From contig NC_010505.1 in NCBI RefSeq assembly GCF_000019725.1, forward strand, positions 5,254,001 through 5,318,000: a DNA stretch of 64,000 nucleotides. Direction: 5' to 3'. The notes beneath the pieces were generated by a model. It had not been told where the DNA came from and did not search any database. It saw nothing but the letters and a program-made list of their open reading frames with translations. The translations under genes and the position numbers were made by a program. Below are positions 28,255 through 36,828 of the stretch, piece by piece (positions within the stretch are counted from its first letter, which is position 1; each line of letters begins with the position of its first letter). Origin of the DNA: Methylobacterium radiotolerans JCM 2831. Its GTDB lineage: Bacteria > Pseudomonadota > Alphaproteobacteria > Rhizobiales > Beijerinckiaceae.

Positions 28255-29346
28255 TCATTGCGCGCCGGGCCGCGCCGGCGGCAGGGTCAGCCACAGGGGA
28301 TCGCCCGGGCTGGCATCGCCCGCCACGGTGATCTCCGCCTGCGCCGCGTAGGCGGCGATGAGGCGGGGGCCGAGCTTCGGGACGTTCGGCCGTCCGGACT
28401 CGGCCATGTCGCTCACCCCCGAGACGATCGCGAGCCGCAGGGGCGCGCCGGCCTCGATGTCGATGGCGATGGAGCAGGCGACGTGCTCGGCGGTGGCGTC
28501 GAGGCACTCGGCCACGATCTCCGCGACGATCATGCCCAGTGCGTTGGCGGTGCGCGGCTCCACGAGGCCGTTCCCGGAGCCGCCGACCTGGACGCCGATC
28601 CGCCCGGCGCGCCGGAGCTGCCCGAGCCCCGAGGCGAGGCGGTGCAGGTAGTCCTTGAGGTCGATCGACGCGATGTGCGGCGCCTCGTGCAGGTGCTGCT
28701 GCACCAGCGCGATCGCCCGGACCCGCTGGCCCAGCGCCTCGAAGCTGCCGCGGCAGGCGTCCGGGGCCGCCCGCCCGTAGAGGCCGATCAGGCTGACCAT
28801 CACCTGGAGGTTGTTACGGACCCGGTGATAGACCTCGGCCAGCAGCGCCTCCTTCTCGGCCAGCGCGTGCTCGATATGCTCCTCCGCGTGCTTGCGGTCG
28901 GTGATGTCGAAGCAGGAGCCGAGATAGCCCTGGAACCGGCCGTCCTCGACGAGCGGGCGGGCCGTGTCGAGGAGCCAGCGGTACTCGCCGTCGTGCCGCC
29001 GCAGGCGGAACTCGACGGTGAACGGCGCCCGCGTCGCGAAGGCCTCGGCGACGATCCGGGCGTGGCGCTCGAAATCCTCGGGATGCAGCCCGCTGCGCCA
29101 GCCGAGGCCGAGCTCCGCCTCCAGGGGGCGGCCGGTGAATTCCAGCCAGCACTCGTTGTGGTGGATCGCGTGGCCGGCCTCGTCCGAGCGCCACATCATC
29201 AGCGGCACGACGTCGGCGAATCGCTTGAAGCTGTCGCTCAGGGCGGCGGCTTCCGCGGTACCCTGTGCCGGACCCCGACCCGGGTTCCCCGCGGGGCCGT
29301 TGCCCGGCGAGTCTTCCGCGCCGGACCCTGGTGGCTCACCGACCAT
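28255..29346 (-). CDS. PAS-domain HWE/HisKA_2-type sensor kinase with degenerate ATPase
   Basis: 363 residues, soluble. A PAS domain (about 35-160: MMWRSDEAGHAIHHNECWLE to GYLGSCFDITDRKHAEEHIE) leads to a HisKA_2 box, LLAEVYHRVRNNLQVMVSLI, with the phospho-accepting His. The ATP-binding half is abnormal: the N-box Asn is replaced (EIVAECLDATAEH), and the glycine boxes read VSGVSDMAESG and KLGPRLIAAYA instead of DDGxG and GLGLxL. ATP hydrolysis is therefore doubtful. A perfect EcfG-type promoter lies 66 bases upstream. Such kinases in alphaproteobacteria feed PhyR and the general stress response (family knowledge). Confidence 0.82.
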   Translation of the reverse strand: MVGEPPGSGAEDSPGNGPAGNPGRGPAQGTAEAAALSDSFKRFADVVPLMMWRSDEAGHAIHHNECWLEFTGRPLEAELGLGWRSGLHPEDFERHARIVAEAFATRAPFTVEFRLRRHDGEYRWLLDTARPLVEDGRFQGYLGSCFDITDRKHAEEHIEHALAEKEALLAEVYHRVRNNLQVMVSLIGLYGRAAPDACRGSFEALGQRVRAIALVQQHLHEAPHIASIDLKDYLHRLASGLGQLRRAGRIGVQVGGSGNGLVEPRTANALGMIVAEIVAECLDATAEHVACSIAIDIEAGAPLRLAIVSGVSDMAESGRPNVPKLGPRLIAAYAAQAEITVAGDASPGDPLWLTLPPARPGAQ

Positions 29347-29680
29347 TCTGTACCCGATTCACTCTGACGAACTGCGTGAAAGGCGACGCCTGCGTGCGGA
29401 TGGCGCCGGTCAACGTGTCGACCGGACGGCCGTTCCGGTCCTGAACCGCCTTCAGATCCGCCAGTCAGCGGGACATTAGCGGCAATACCTTTCGAGCCCG
29501 TTCAGCATCCCGCCGTCGTGCGGGCCCGCACAGGTCGAACGACCCGCCGCGTGGCCCGGCCGGCGGACCGGCCACATCCCCCGCGCACAACCTGTAGCCG
29601 GTCATGGGATAACCGTAGATCGTGCGTGACGCCTCGTCTCAGTTGTGTCTTTTGGCATCAGACACAACCTTGAGGATACC
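29347..29680. other. 334-bp divergent gap
   Basis: Between the kinase gene (minus) and the DUF3761 gene (plus). It contains the EcfG promoter; otherwise no gene or repeat was recognised. The start of the DUF3761 frame could lie at GTG 29645 instead of 29681. Confidence 0.5.
29412..29436 (-). promoter_or_regulatory. EcfG (general stress response) promoter
   Basis: On the minus strand GGAAC (29432-29436) and CGTT (29412-29415) are separated by exactly 16 bases, the consensus recognised by the alphaproteobacterial sigma factor EcfG under control of PhyR/NepR. It points at the HWE-type kinase starting at 29346. Confidence 0.75.
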
Positions 29681-30028
29681 GTGCTGCCTGCCCCGACCGC
29701 GACAAGCGCCGCCCGCCGCGGACGGCGCCCTGTCCGTCACCCCCCTCGGAGCGCCGCCCGCTGGCCGGTGCTCGCCGGCCTCGTCCTCATCGGCCTGTCG
29801 GGCAGCGCCGTCGCCCGGCCGTTCTCGGAGCCCGACGACCGGACCCTCGACCGCCACGGCCATTACCGCAGCCGGGACGGGTCCGACGTGCACCGGCCGG
29901 CCAAGAGCCTCGACGGCGGGAAGCCCGCGGGGGCCACGGCCAAGTGCCGGGACGGCACGTGGAGCTTCAGCCACACGCATCGCGGCACCTGCTCGCGCCA
30001 CGGCGGCGTGGCGCACTGGGAGGGCTGA
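29681..30028 (+). CDS. DUF3761 domain-containing secreted protein
   Basis: 115 residues. A hydrophobic export signal (WPVLAGLVLIGLSGSAVA) precedes a small His/Cys domain: DRHGHYRSRDGSDVHRPAKS and CRDGTWSFSHTHRGTCSRHG, the DUF3761 signature with two conserved Cys likely to form a disulfide. The GTG at 29681 has TTGAGGA 6-9 bases upstream and was preferred to the earlier in-frame GTG at 29645. Function is unknown; family members are secreted and often phage- or GTA-associated, and this one lies just before the GTA cluster. Confidence 0.78.
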   Translation: MLPAPTATSAARRGRRPVRHPPRSAARWPVLAGLVLIGLSGSAVARPFSEPDDRTLDRHGHYRSRDGSDVHRPAKSLDGGKPAGATAKCRDGTWSFSHTHRGTCSRHGGVAHWEG

Positions 30029-30081
30029 GGCTCCGCGCCCTGCCTTAAATCCTATGACCGCCGCAAAATAGGAATTTACAC

Positions 30082-30110
30082 TTGACACCGGCGCGCTGTC
30101 GGGGTATCAC
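30082..30110 (+). promoter_or_regulatory. Sigma-70 type promoter of the GTA cluster
   Basis: TTGACA (30082-30087, perfect -35) is followed after 17 bases by TATCAC (30105-30110, 4 of 6 matches to TATAAT). Transcription would start near 30117, about 30 bases before the small terminase ATG. The region is locally AT-rich (CAAAATAGGAATTTACAC), standing out in this genome. Confidence 0.65.
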
Positions 30111-30145
30111 CTCGGCACGGTCGAGACGTGTGCGGAGAGACGCCG

Positions 30146-30796
30146 ATGTGGCCACCCCCTCCCGGCCGGGCGGACAGCCGCGCCGAGGCGCTGACGCTCC
30201 TGCGGGAGACCGACCTGACGTTCGACGCGATCGGGGACCGCCTCGGCGTCCATCCGAGAACGGTCCGCACCTGGAACGCCCGGGCCGGCTGGCCGAGGCC
30301 GCGGCGGTTGCGGCCGCGACTCCTGACGCGGCGCTGGCCGGCGGCGCGCCGCGCCGCCCTGATCCGCCTGCTCTGCACCCCGGGCGCCGATCCGGGCGAC
30401 GTCACCGAGGTCCTGGGTCTCGGCCGGCTCGACGCGGGGATGATGGCCTCGGCCTTCGGGGTGGACCTGCCGCTGCCGCCGGCGGTCACCGGGCGCGGCG
30501 ACCCGGCGGCCGATCCGGCGACCCTGCGGGCGCGTCTGCGCGCCCACATCGCCCGGCAGATCGCCGCCTTCGACGCGGCGCTGAGCGGGGCGGGGCCGGG
30601 CGCGCGCGACTCCGCCCGGGTCCTGCGCGACCTCGGCGGGCTCAAGCGGCTTCTCGACACGGTGGATGCGGCGGGCGCGCGCGCCGCCGCGGGGGAGGGG
30701 GGCGATGGCACCGAACCCGAACCCGACCTGCCCGCCCTGCGCGCGGAGATCGCGCGACGCGTTGCTGGCTTTGTCGGCGGCCGGGCGGCTGCCTGA
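30146..30796 (+). CDS. GTA small terminase-like protein (gp1)
   Basis: 216 residues from ATG 30146; an earlier in-frame start at 30128 is less likely. An N-terminal helix-turn-helix (LTFDAIGDRLGVHPRTVRTW NAR) suits DNA recognition by a small terminase subunit, and a helical C-terminal part (LRAHIARQIAAFDAAL) suits oligomer formation. It is the first gene of a cluster in RcGTA order and overlaps the large terminase start by 92 bases. In RcGTA the equivalent subunit packages host DNA without pac-site selectivity; that behaviour is not visible from sequence. Confidence 0.75.
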   Translation: MWPPPPGRADSRAEALTLLRETDLTFDAIGDRLGVHPRTVRTWNARAGWPRPRRLRPRLLTRRWPAARRAALIRLLCTPGADPGDVTEVLGLGRLDAGMMASAFGVDLPLPPAVTGRGDPAADPATLRARLRAHIARQIAAFDAALSGAGPGARDSARVLRDLGGLKRLLDTVDAAGARAAAGEGGDGTEPEPDLPALRAEIARRVAGFVGGRAAA

Positions 30797-32069
30797 CTTC
30801 CTCGGGACGCTGCCGCCGGATCTCCTCCGGGCGCTCGCGGGCGACTGGCTGCACCAGGCCCGGCCGGACCAGCTGCCGCCGCCCGACGCGGAGCCCTGGA
30901 CCACCTGGGCGGTGATCGGCGGCCGCGGCAGCGGCAAGACCCGCACCGGGGCCGAGTGGGTCGACGCCCTCGCGCGGGGCGACCCGGCCTTCGCGGCCGC
31001 GCCGGTCGGGCGGATCGCCCTGGTGGGCGAGACCCATCTCGACGTGCGCGACGTGATGGTCGAGGGGCCCTCCGGCCTGCTCGGCCTGCCGGCGCGGGGG
31101 CGGGCCCGGCCCACCTGGTCGCCGAGCCGCCGCCGGGTGGACTGGAGCAACGGCGCCGTCGCGCTCGCCTTCTCGGCGGAGGAGCCCGACGCCCTGCGCG
31201 GCCCGCAATTCGGCGCCGCGTGGTGCGACGAGGCCGCCAAGTGGCGCCGGCCCGAGGCGGCCTTCGACATGCTGCAGTTCGGCCTGCGCCTCGGCGCCCG
31301 GCCGCGCAACCTCGTGACGACGACGCCCCGGCCGGTACCGCTGATCCGCCGCCTCCTCGCCGACCCGCGCACGGTGGTGAGCCGCGCCCGGACCCACGAC
31401 AACGCCGCGCATCTCGCGCCCGATTTCCTCCAGCAGGTGGTCGGGCGCTACGCCGGCACGCGGCTCGGCCGGCAGGAACTCGACGGCGAACTCATCGCCG
31501 ACCGGGACGACGCCCTGTGGACGCGCGCCGCCCTGGAGGCGGACCGGATCGCCGCCGCCCCCGATCTCGGCCGGATCGTCGTGGCGGTGGACCCGCCCGC
31601 CGCCTCGGGCGCGCGCTCGGATGCCTGCGGGATCGTGGCGGCCGGGCGCGCCGGCGGGCACGCCTACGTGCTGGCCGACGCGAGCCTCGCCCGCGCCACC
31701 CCGCAGGCCTGGGCGGCCGCGGCGCTGGCGCTCTACCACCGGCTCCGGGCGGACGCCCTCGTGGTCGAGGTCAACCAGGGCGGCGAGATGGCCGCCGCCG
31801 TGCTGGGCCAGTGCGACCCGGCCGTGCCGGTCACCCGCGTCCACGCCACGCGGGGCAAGTACCTGCGCGCCGAGCCGGTCTCGCTGCTCTACGCCCGCGG
31901 GCTGGTCCACCATGTCGGCGCCTTCCCGGCGCTGGAGGACGAGCTGTGCGATTTCGGGCCGGACGGGCTGTCCGGCGGGGCGTCGCCCGACCGCCTCGAC
32001 GCCCTGGTCTGGGCGCTCACGCACCTGATGCTGGAGCCCCGGGCCGCGCCGCGGATCCGGCGGCTCTGA
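30705..32069 (+). CDS. GTA large terminase (gp2)
   Basis: 454 residues from ATG 30705, which has a strong GGGGAGGGG ribosome-binding site; an earlier GTG in frame is less likely. Walker A GGRGSGKTRTGAEW near residues 72-85, a Walker B region GAAWCDEAAKWRRPEAA, and a C-terminal nuclease domain with VVAVDPPAASGARSDACGIV (acidic residues) and SPDRLDALVWALTHL fit Terminase_6N/C and the DNA-packaging protein of RcGTA. It translocates DNA into proheads. It overlaps the small terminase gene. Confidence 0.92.
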   Translation: MAPNPNPTCPPCARRSRDALLALSAAGRLPDFLGTLPPDLLRALAGDWLHQARPDQLPPPDAEPWTTWAVIGGRGSGKTRTGAEWVDALARGDPAFAAAPVGRIALVGETHLDVRDVMVEGPSGLLGLPARGRARPTWSPSRRRVDWSNGAVALAFSAEEPDALRGPQFGAAWCDEAAKWRRPEAAFDMLQFGLRLGARPRNLVTTTPRPVPLIRRLLADPRTVVSRARTHDNAAHLAPDFLQQVVGRYAGTRLGRQELDGELIADRDDALWTRAALEADRIAAAPDLGRIVVAVDPPAASGARSDACGIVAAGRAGGHAYVLADASLARATPQAWAAAALALYHRLRADALVVEVNQGGEMAAAVLGQCDPAVPVTRVHATRGKYLRAEPVSLLYARGLVHHVGAFPALEDELCDFGPDGLSGGASPDRLDALVWALTHLMLEPRAAPRIRRL

Positions 32070-32646
32070 CGGGGAGGGCCCGAAACAATTCGGCGCGCTT
32101 CGGGAGAAGCGCGCCGGAGTCGGTTCGTGGTCTCTGGAACGAACTGCATGCTGTATACACAATGTCGTGCGCCAAATCTGTAGCGATCAGGCCACGGCAC
32201 GCGGTCCTGTGCTGGGAATCCCCACCGTAATTCTCCTTATTGCGCGGCGGCGACGGGCAGATTGAGCGGCGGATTTGTCGGGATGATCCGCGCCGTCCTT
32301 CCGGGGCGCCGCGGGCGGACCCTCAATCCTGACCGGTCATCGGTGCCCGACGCCGGCACATCGGCGTGCCTGGCCGCCGGGAGTCCGATCGCGCGCCCGG
32401 TCGCCCCCGCCGCCATCGCCCCCGCCACCGCCGCAGGCGCCGCCGGCGCCCGAAGCAAAGCTGCCGGCTCCGGAGGGGCGGGAGCCCTGGGCGCGCCGCG
32501 AGCGCCGCGCGGCTCGCATCCCGCAGCGGGGGAAGGGGACGGGCGCGACGACGAAGACCGCGAGTTCGAGGGCCCGCCTCCCGTCCATCGGAGCCGCCGT
32601 CGGTTCGTCGGTCCGGACGTTCCAGCACGGGCGGGTGTCGGGGCCG
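32070..32646. other. 577-bp gap between terminase and the minus-strand secreted-protein gene
   Basis: Contains the stem-loop at 32091. An AT-richer patch (about 32120-32250) includes CATGCTGTATACACAATG. Frames on both strands between 32262 and 32768 are open but Ala/Pro/Arg- or Gly-rich. The best is minus 32337-32588 (83 codons, a short hydrophobic start then Gly-rich), with G/C third positions like real genes but no recognisable family; it is not called. Confidence 0.4.
32091..32116 (+). terminator. Strong stem-loop after the terminase genes
   Basis: CGGCGCGCTTC (32091-32101) pairs perfectly with GAAGCGCGCCG (32106-32116) around GGGA: an 11-bp stem with a 4-base loop, 21 bases after the large terminase stop. 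No T-run follows. It may end the first GTA transcript before the minus-strand gene at 32647. Confidence 0.55.
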
Positions 32647-33624
32647 TCACGGGGGCGCCGTCAGGCTCCGCAGGGCCGCCCGGACGTCGGCGAGGGCGCC
32701 GACCAGGGCGTAGCAGGCGAAGTCGTGCGCGCCGGCGGCGGCCTTCGCCAGCCGGAAGCGGCAGCTGAGGCGGTTCGCCCCGGCCTCGGGGGCGATCGCG
32801 AATGCGGGCCGCGGCGCGTCGGGCTCCTGCTCCGGCGGGCCCGGCGCCCAGACCGCGAGGGCGTGCGAGCCCTCCGGCGTCGCCAGGATCACGGGGTCCG
32901 GCCGCTCCCCCGCTCCGGGGTCGAGGGGCGCGATCCCGCCGGTGGCCGGGTCGAAGCGCCAGGCCGCGGAGAAGTCCGCCGGCACGGCGGCGGCGAGGGG
33001 TTCGAGGCGGAGCGCCGCCGCGGGCTCGGCCAGCACGAAGCTCGCCTGCACCTCCACGGCGTTGCCGAGGCCCGGCAGGCCGAGGGCGACCCGCTTGCGC
33101 AGGATCGGGGCCGGGATCGCGGGGCTCGCGGGCGCGGTCGGGCAGTCCGAGGGGGGCTCGTCGGCCGGGTCGGCGGCGCCGTCCCAGGCCATGCGGGTCT
33201 CGGTCTCGGCCCAGCTCCGGCCGGCGCGCAGGGCGCGGAGCCGGCGGGCCGCCGGCGCGCCGGTCCCGTCCTGCGGGGTGCCGGCCTCGCTCGCGCGGCG
33301 GCAGCCCGCGCCTGACCCGACCTCCGCCCGCGCCTGCAGGGCGTCGCCGGGCTCGGTGTCGGCGAGGAAGGTGACGCCGTCCCAGGTCAGCGTGTCCACC
33401 GCCCCGGCGACCCGCCGGGACAGGCGCAGGCTGATCTCGGACCGGCCGAAAGGGTGCGCCAGGATCAGCGTCCCGTCGGGCTCCGGCCACAGGGGCACGG
33501 GGGCGGGCGCATCCGCCGCCCGGGCCGGCGCGGCGAGGAGCGCCGCGACGAGGCCGCCGAGACGGGCGGCGCGGGCGCGCGCCCGGAACCGCGCCAGGGG
33601 CCGTGTGGGGATCCGGGGCTGCAT
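32647..33624 (-). CDS. Exported protein of unknown function inside the GTA cluster
   Basis: 325 residues. An Arg-rich N-terminus with a hydrophobic stretch (LGGLVAALLAAPARAADAPA) is a good Sec signal peptide. The mature part is beta-rich, with LILAHPFGRSEISLRLSRRV, then several Pro/Ala-rich linkers and FDPATGGIAPLDP. No domain recognised; Cys occurs at a few spaced positions that could pair. It lies antisense between large terminase and portal, where RcGTA has no gene, and its start is 31 bases from the portal ATG on the other strand, so the two promoters would be divergent. Confidence 0.7.
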   Translation of the reverse strand: MQPRIPTRPLARFRARARAARLGGLVAALLAAPARAADAPAPVPLWPEPDGTLILAHPFGRSEISLRLSRRVAGAVDTLTWDGVTFLADTEPGDALQARAEVGSGAGCRRASEAGTPQDGTGAPAARRLRALRAGRSWAETETRMAWDGAADPADEPPSDCPTAPASPAIPAPILRKRVALGLPGLGNAVEVQASFVLAEPAAALRLEPLAAAVPADFSAAWRFDPATGGIAPLDPGAGERPDPVILATPEGSHALAVWAPGPPEQEPDAPRPAFAIAPEAGANRLSCRFRLAKAAAGAHDFACYALVGALADVRAALRSLTAPP

Positions 33625-33654
33625 CGCGTGACCATAGCTCAGGAACGGACCGGC

Positions 33655-34848
33655 ATGTCGACCCTCCTCGAACGCCTGGCGCGGGTGGCGCGCCGCGCCG
33701 TCGGCGGCCCGGCCCTCGCCACCAAGGCCGCCGCGGCCCCGGCCTTCGCCCTCTACGCCGAGGGCCGGGCCAGCTGGACGCCCCGCGACCCGGCGGCGCT
33801 CGCCCGGGCCGGCTACCAGGCCAACCCGGTGGTCCACCGGGCGGTGCGGCTCGTCGCCGAGAGCGCCGCGAGCCTGCCGCTGATCGCCACCGGCCCCGGC
33901 GCCGCGCGCGCGGGCGACCTGCTGGCCCTGCTGGCGCGGCCGAACCCCCGGGAGAGCGGCCCGCACCTCCTGGAGACGCTCTACGCCGACCTCCTGCTCA
34001 CCGGCACGGCCTATCTGGAGGCGGTGAGCCTCGACGGGCGGGTCGCCGCGCTCCAGGCCCTGCGGCCCGGGCGGATGCGGGCGCTGCCGGGCCCGGACGG
34101 CTGGCCGGCGGCCTACCTGTACACGGCGGGCGGGCGCAGCCGCCGGTTCGACCTCCCCGAGCCGGGCACCGCCGTGGCGCCGATCCTGGCGCTGGCGCTG
34201 TTCCACCCGGAGGACGAGACCGGCGGCCTCGCCCCGATCGCGGCGGCGGCCGCGGCCCTCGACATCCACAACGCCGCGAGCGCCTGGAACAAGGCGCTGC
34301 TCGACAACGCCGCCCGTCCGTCCGGCGCCCTCGTCTTCGCCGGGGCGACGCTGTCCGAGCCGCAATTCGACCGGCTGAAGGCGGAGCTGGAGGCGAACTA
34401 CCAGGGCGCCGCCAATGCCGGCCGGCCGCTCCTGCTGGAGGGCGGCCTCGACTGGAAGCCGCTCGCGCTCTCGCCGCGGGACATGGACTTCGTGGCGGCC
34501 AAGGACGCGGCCGCCCGGGAGATCGCCCTGGCCTTCGGCGTGCCGCCGCTGCTGCTCGGCCTCCCCGGCGACAACACCCACGCCAACTACGCCGAGGCCA
34601 ACCGCGCCCTCTACCGCCAGACCCTGGTCCCCCTCGCGGCCCGCACCGCCCAGGCGCTGGCCGGCTGGCTGGAGCCCGCCTTCGGCGCGATCGACCTGGA
34701 GCCGGACCTCGACCGGATCGAGGCGCTCGCCGGCGAGCGGGAATCCCTGTGGCGCCGGGTCCAGGCCGCGGACTTCCTGTCGGTGGCGGAGAAGCGGGAG
34801 GCCGTCGGCTACCCGCCCGCGATGCCGCCGGCGCCGGGCACTCCCTGA
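33655..34848 (+). CDS. GTA portal protein (gp3), HK97-type
   Basis: 397 residues from the ATG at 33655 with AGGAACGG upstream; the frame is open far upstream but Arg/Gly-rich and antisense to another gene. Portal features: RAGYQANPVVHRAVRLVAES near residues 45-64, HPEDETGGLAPI, NANYQGAANAGRP-like helical stem and GVPPLLLGLPGDNTHANYAE near 300, typical of Phage_portal (PF04860). It forms the dodecameric vertex for DNA packaging. The length equals that of RcGTA portals. Confidence 0.93.
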   Translation: MSTLLERLARVARRAVGGPALATKAAAAPAFALYAEGRASWTPRDPAALARAGYQANPVVHRAVRLVAESAASLPLIATGPGAARAGDLLALLARPNPRESGPHLLETLYADLLLTGTAYLEAVSLDGRVAALQALRPGRMRALPGPDGWPAAYLYTAGGRSRRFDLPEPGTAVAPILALALFHPEDETGGLAPIAAAAAALDIHNAASAWNKALLDNAARPSGALVFAGATLSEPQFDRLKAELEANYQGAANAGRPLLLEGGLDWKPLALSPRDMDFVAAKDAAAREIALAFGVPPLLLGLPGDNTHANYAEANRALYRQTLVPLAARTAQALAGWLEPAFGAIDLEPDLDRIEALAGERESLWRRVQAADFLSVAEKREAVGYPPAMPPAPGTP

Positions 34849-34907
34849 GGCGCGGGTCTCCGCGTCGGCTGCGGACGTCCCCTCACCGGCCCACCCGAGG
34901 ATCCCCT

Positions 34908-35462
34908 ATGGACGGCCACTTCTCCGGCTATGCCAGCCTGTTCGGCGTGCCCGATCTCGGCCGCGACGTGGTGGTGCCGGGCGCCTTCGCGGCGAGCCTC
35001 GCCCGCCGCGGGGCCGCGGATGTGCGGCTCCTGTTCCAGCACGACCCGGCCGAGCCGATCGGCCGCTGGCTCGCCCTGCGCGAGGACGGCCGCGGCCTGT
35101 TCGCGGAGGGCCAGCTCAACCTCGCCGTGCGGCGCGCCCGGGAGGTCGACGCCCTGATGCGCGCCGGCGGCCTCGACGGGCTCTCGATCGGTTTCCGCAC
35201 GCTGCGCGCCCGGAAGGGCGCCGGCGGCGAGCGCCGGCTCCAGCAGGTCGACCTCTGGGAGATCTCGCTCGTGACCTTCCCGCTGCAGCCGGGGGCCAGG
35301 GCGCGCCCAACCCCGGTTCCGGGCCCGGGCCCGGAGGCCGACGCGATCCGCGACCTCGCCGGCCTGATCGCGCCGCCGCGCGCCGCGAGACCCGCCGCGA
35401 GACCCGCCGCGAGACCTGCCGCGAGACCTGCCACTCGGCCGCTGCCGGCCGCGCGATCCTGA
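34908..35462 (+). CDS. GTA prohead protease (gp4), HK97 family
   Basis: 184 residues. It opens with FSGYASLFGVPDLGRDVVVP; catalytic His is in LLFQHDPAEPIGRW and catalytic Ser in DGLSIGFRTL, with WEISLVTFPLQPGA after it, all diagnostic of the HK97 prohead protease (PF04586). It processes the capsid scaffold during head maturation. The C-terminus is odd: a tandem ARPAARPAARPAARP tail encoded by four 12-base units, probably a dispensable extension. Confidence 0.92.
   Translation: MDGHFSGYASLFGVPDLGRDVVVPGAFAASLARRGAADVRLLFQHDPAEPIGRWLALREDGRGLFAEGQLNLAVRRAREVDALMRAGGLDGLSIGFRTLRARKGAGGERRLQQVDLWEISLVTFPLQPGARARPTPVPGPGPEADAIRDLAGLIAPPRAARPAARPAARPAARPATRPLPAARS
35382..35429 (+). repeat. 12-bp coding tandem repeat in prohead protease
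   Basis: Four units of GCCGCGAGACCC or GCCGCGAGACCT encode the repeated Ala-Ala-Arg-Pro tail of the protease. Copy number probably varies between strains. Confidence 0.75.
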
Positions 35463-35486
35463 CTTCCACCCCCGACGAGGCCCGCC

Positions 35487-36779
35487 ATGGACGCCCAGAC
35501 CCCGATCGCCGAACCCGCCCTCGCGCCGCCGCGCGGCCTGCCGCCGCTGGAGAACAAGGCCGCCCACCCCGAGGGCGGCCCGGTCCGCTCCGCCCTCGAC
35601 GAGCTCGCCGCCGCCTTCGCGGCCTTCAAGGAGACGAACGACGCGCGGATCGACCGGATCGAGGGCCGCCTCGGCGTCGACGTGCTCACCGAGGAGAAGC
35701 TCGCCCGGATCGACGCGGCCCTCGACGCCGCCCGCACCCGCCTCGACCGCATCGCCCTGGAGCGGGCCCGGCCGCCCCTCGAGCAGCCGGATGCGCGGGG
35801 GCCGGGGACCGCGCACGAGCACAAGGCCGCCTTCGACCTCTACGTCCGGGCGGGCGAGAGCGCCGGGCTCAAGCGCCTCGAGGCCAAGGCGCTGTCGGCC
35901 GGCTCCGGGCCGGACGGCGGCTACCTCGTCCCCGACACGATCGAGCGGACCGTGCTGACGCGCCTCGGCCAGGTCTCGCCGATCCGGTCGATCGCCAGCG
36001 TTCAGGCGATCTCGGGCGCCCAGTACAAGCGCGCCGTCTCGGTCGGCGCGCCGGTCACCGGCTGGGCCGCCGAGACCGCGCCGCGGCCCGAGACCGCCGC
36101 GCCGGCCCTGTCGGAGATCGCGTTCCCCGCCATGGAGCTCTACGCGATGCCGGCCGCCACCCAGACGCTCCTCGACGATGCCGTGGTGGATCTCGACGCG
36201 TGGCTCTCGGCCGAGGTGGAGACCGCCTTCGCCGAGCAGGAGGGCGTCGCCTTCGTGTCCGGCAACGGCGCGAGCCGCCCGCGGGGCTTCCTGAGCTACG
36301 ACACGGTCGCCAACGCCGCCTGGGTGCCGGGCAAGATCGGCACGGTCGCCACCGGGGCGGCCGGGGCGTTCCCGTCGGCCAGCCCGGGGGACGTGCTGTT
36401 CGACCTGATCTACGGGCTGCGCGCGGCCTACCGGCAGAATGCCGGCTTCGTCATGAACCGGCGCACCCAGAGCGCGATCCGCAAGTTCAAGGACTCGGAG
36501 GGCAACTATCTCTGGCAGCCGCCGCTCGCCGCCGGCCGGGCCGCGACGCTGGTCGGCTTCCCGGTCACCGAGGCCGAGGCGATGCCGGATCTCGCCAAGG
36601 ACAGCCTGTCGGTGGCCTTCGGCGATTTCCGCCGGGGCTACCTCGTGGTCGACCGGACCGGGATGCGGGTGCTGCGCGACCCGTACTCGGCCAAGCCCTA
36701 CGTGCTGTTCTACACCACCAGGCGCGTCGGCGGCGGGGTGCAGGACTTCGACGCGCTCAAGCTCCTGAAGTTCTCCTGA
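35487..36779 (+). CDS. GTA major capsid protein (gp5), HK97 fold
   Basis: 430 residues. An N-terminal ~100-residue helical scaffold-like (delta) region (LDELAAAFAAFKETNDARID) is followed by the mature coat beginning around GPDGGYLVPDTIERTVLTRL. QEGVAFVSGNGASRPRGFLS and VMNRRTQSAIRKFKDSEGNY are typical capsid signatures (PF05065). The upstream prohead protease should remove the delta region. 24 bp after the protease gene, same strand. Confidence 0.95.
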   Translation: MDAQTPIAEPALAPPRGLPPLENKAAHPEGGPVRSALDELAAAFAAFKETNDARIDRIEGRLGVDVLTEEKLARIDAALDAARTRLDRIALERARPPLEQPDARGPGTAHEHKAAFDLYVRAGESAGLKRLEAKALSAGSGPDGGYLVPDTIERTVLTRLGQVSPIRSIASVQAISGAQYKRAVSVGAPVTGWAAETAPRPETAAPALSEIAFPAMELYAMPAATQTLLDDAVVDLDAWLSAEVETAFAEQEGVAFVSGNGASRPRGFLSYDTVANAAWVPGKIGTVATGAAGAFPSASPGDVLFDLIYGLRAAYRQNAGFVMNRRTQSAIRKFKDSEGNYLWQPPLAAGRAATLVGFPVTEAEAMPDLAKDSLSVAFGDFRRGYLVVDRTGMRVLRDPYSAKPYVLFYTTRRVGGGVQDFDALKLLKFS

Positions 36780-36793
36780 GCGCCCACGGCAAG

Positions 36794-36820
36794 GCGGGCC
36801 GCGGCGTGGCCGCGGCCCGC
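36794..36820. terminator. Bidirectional stem-loop between capsid and dps genes
   Basis: GCGGGCCGCGGC (36794-36805) pairs perfectly with GCCGCGGCCCGC (36809-36820) around GTG: a 12-bp stem with a 3-base loop between convergent stop codons. It lacks a T-run but is the strongest hairpin in this interval and could stop both transcripts. Confidence 0.6.
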
Positions 36821-36828
36821 GTCGGCGG

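Noticed and set aside
32337..32588. Small Gly-rich exported protein on the minus strand
   Set aside because: Third-position GC is gene-like, but no ribosome-binding site or family support it, and overlapping frames are equally open.
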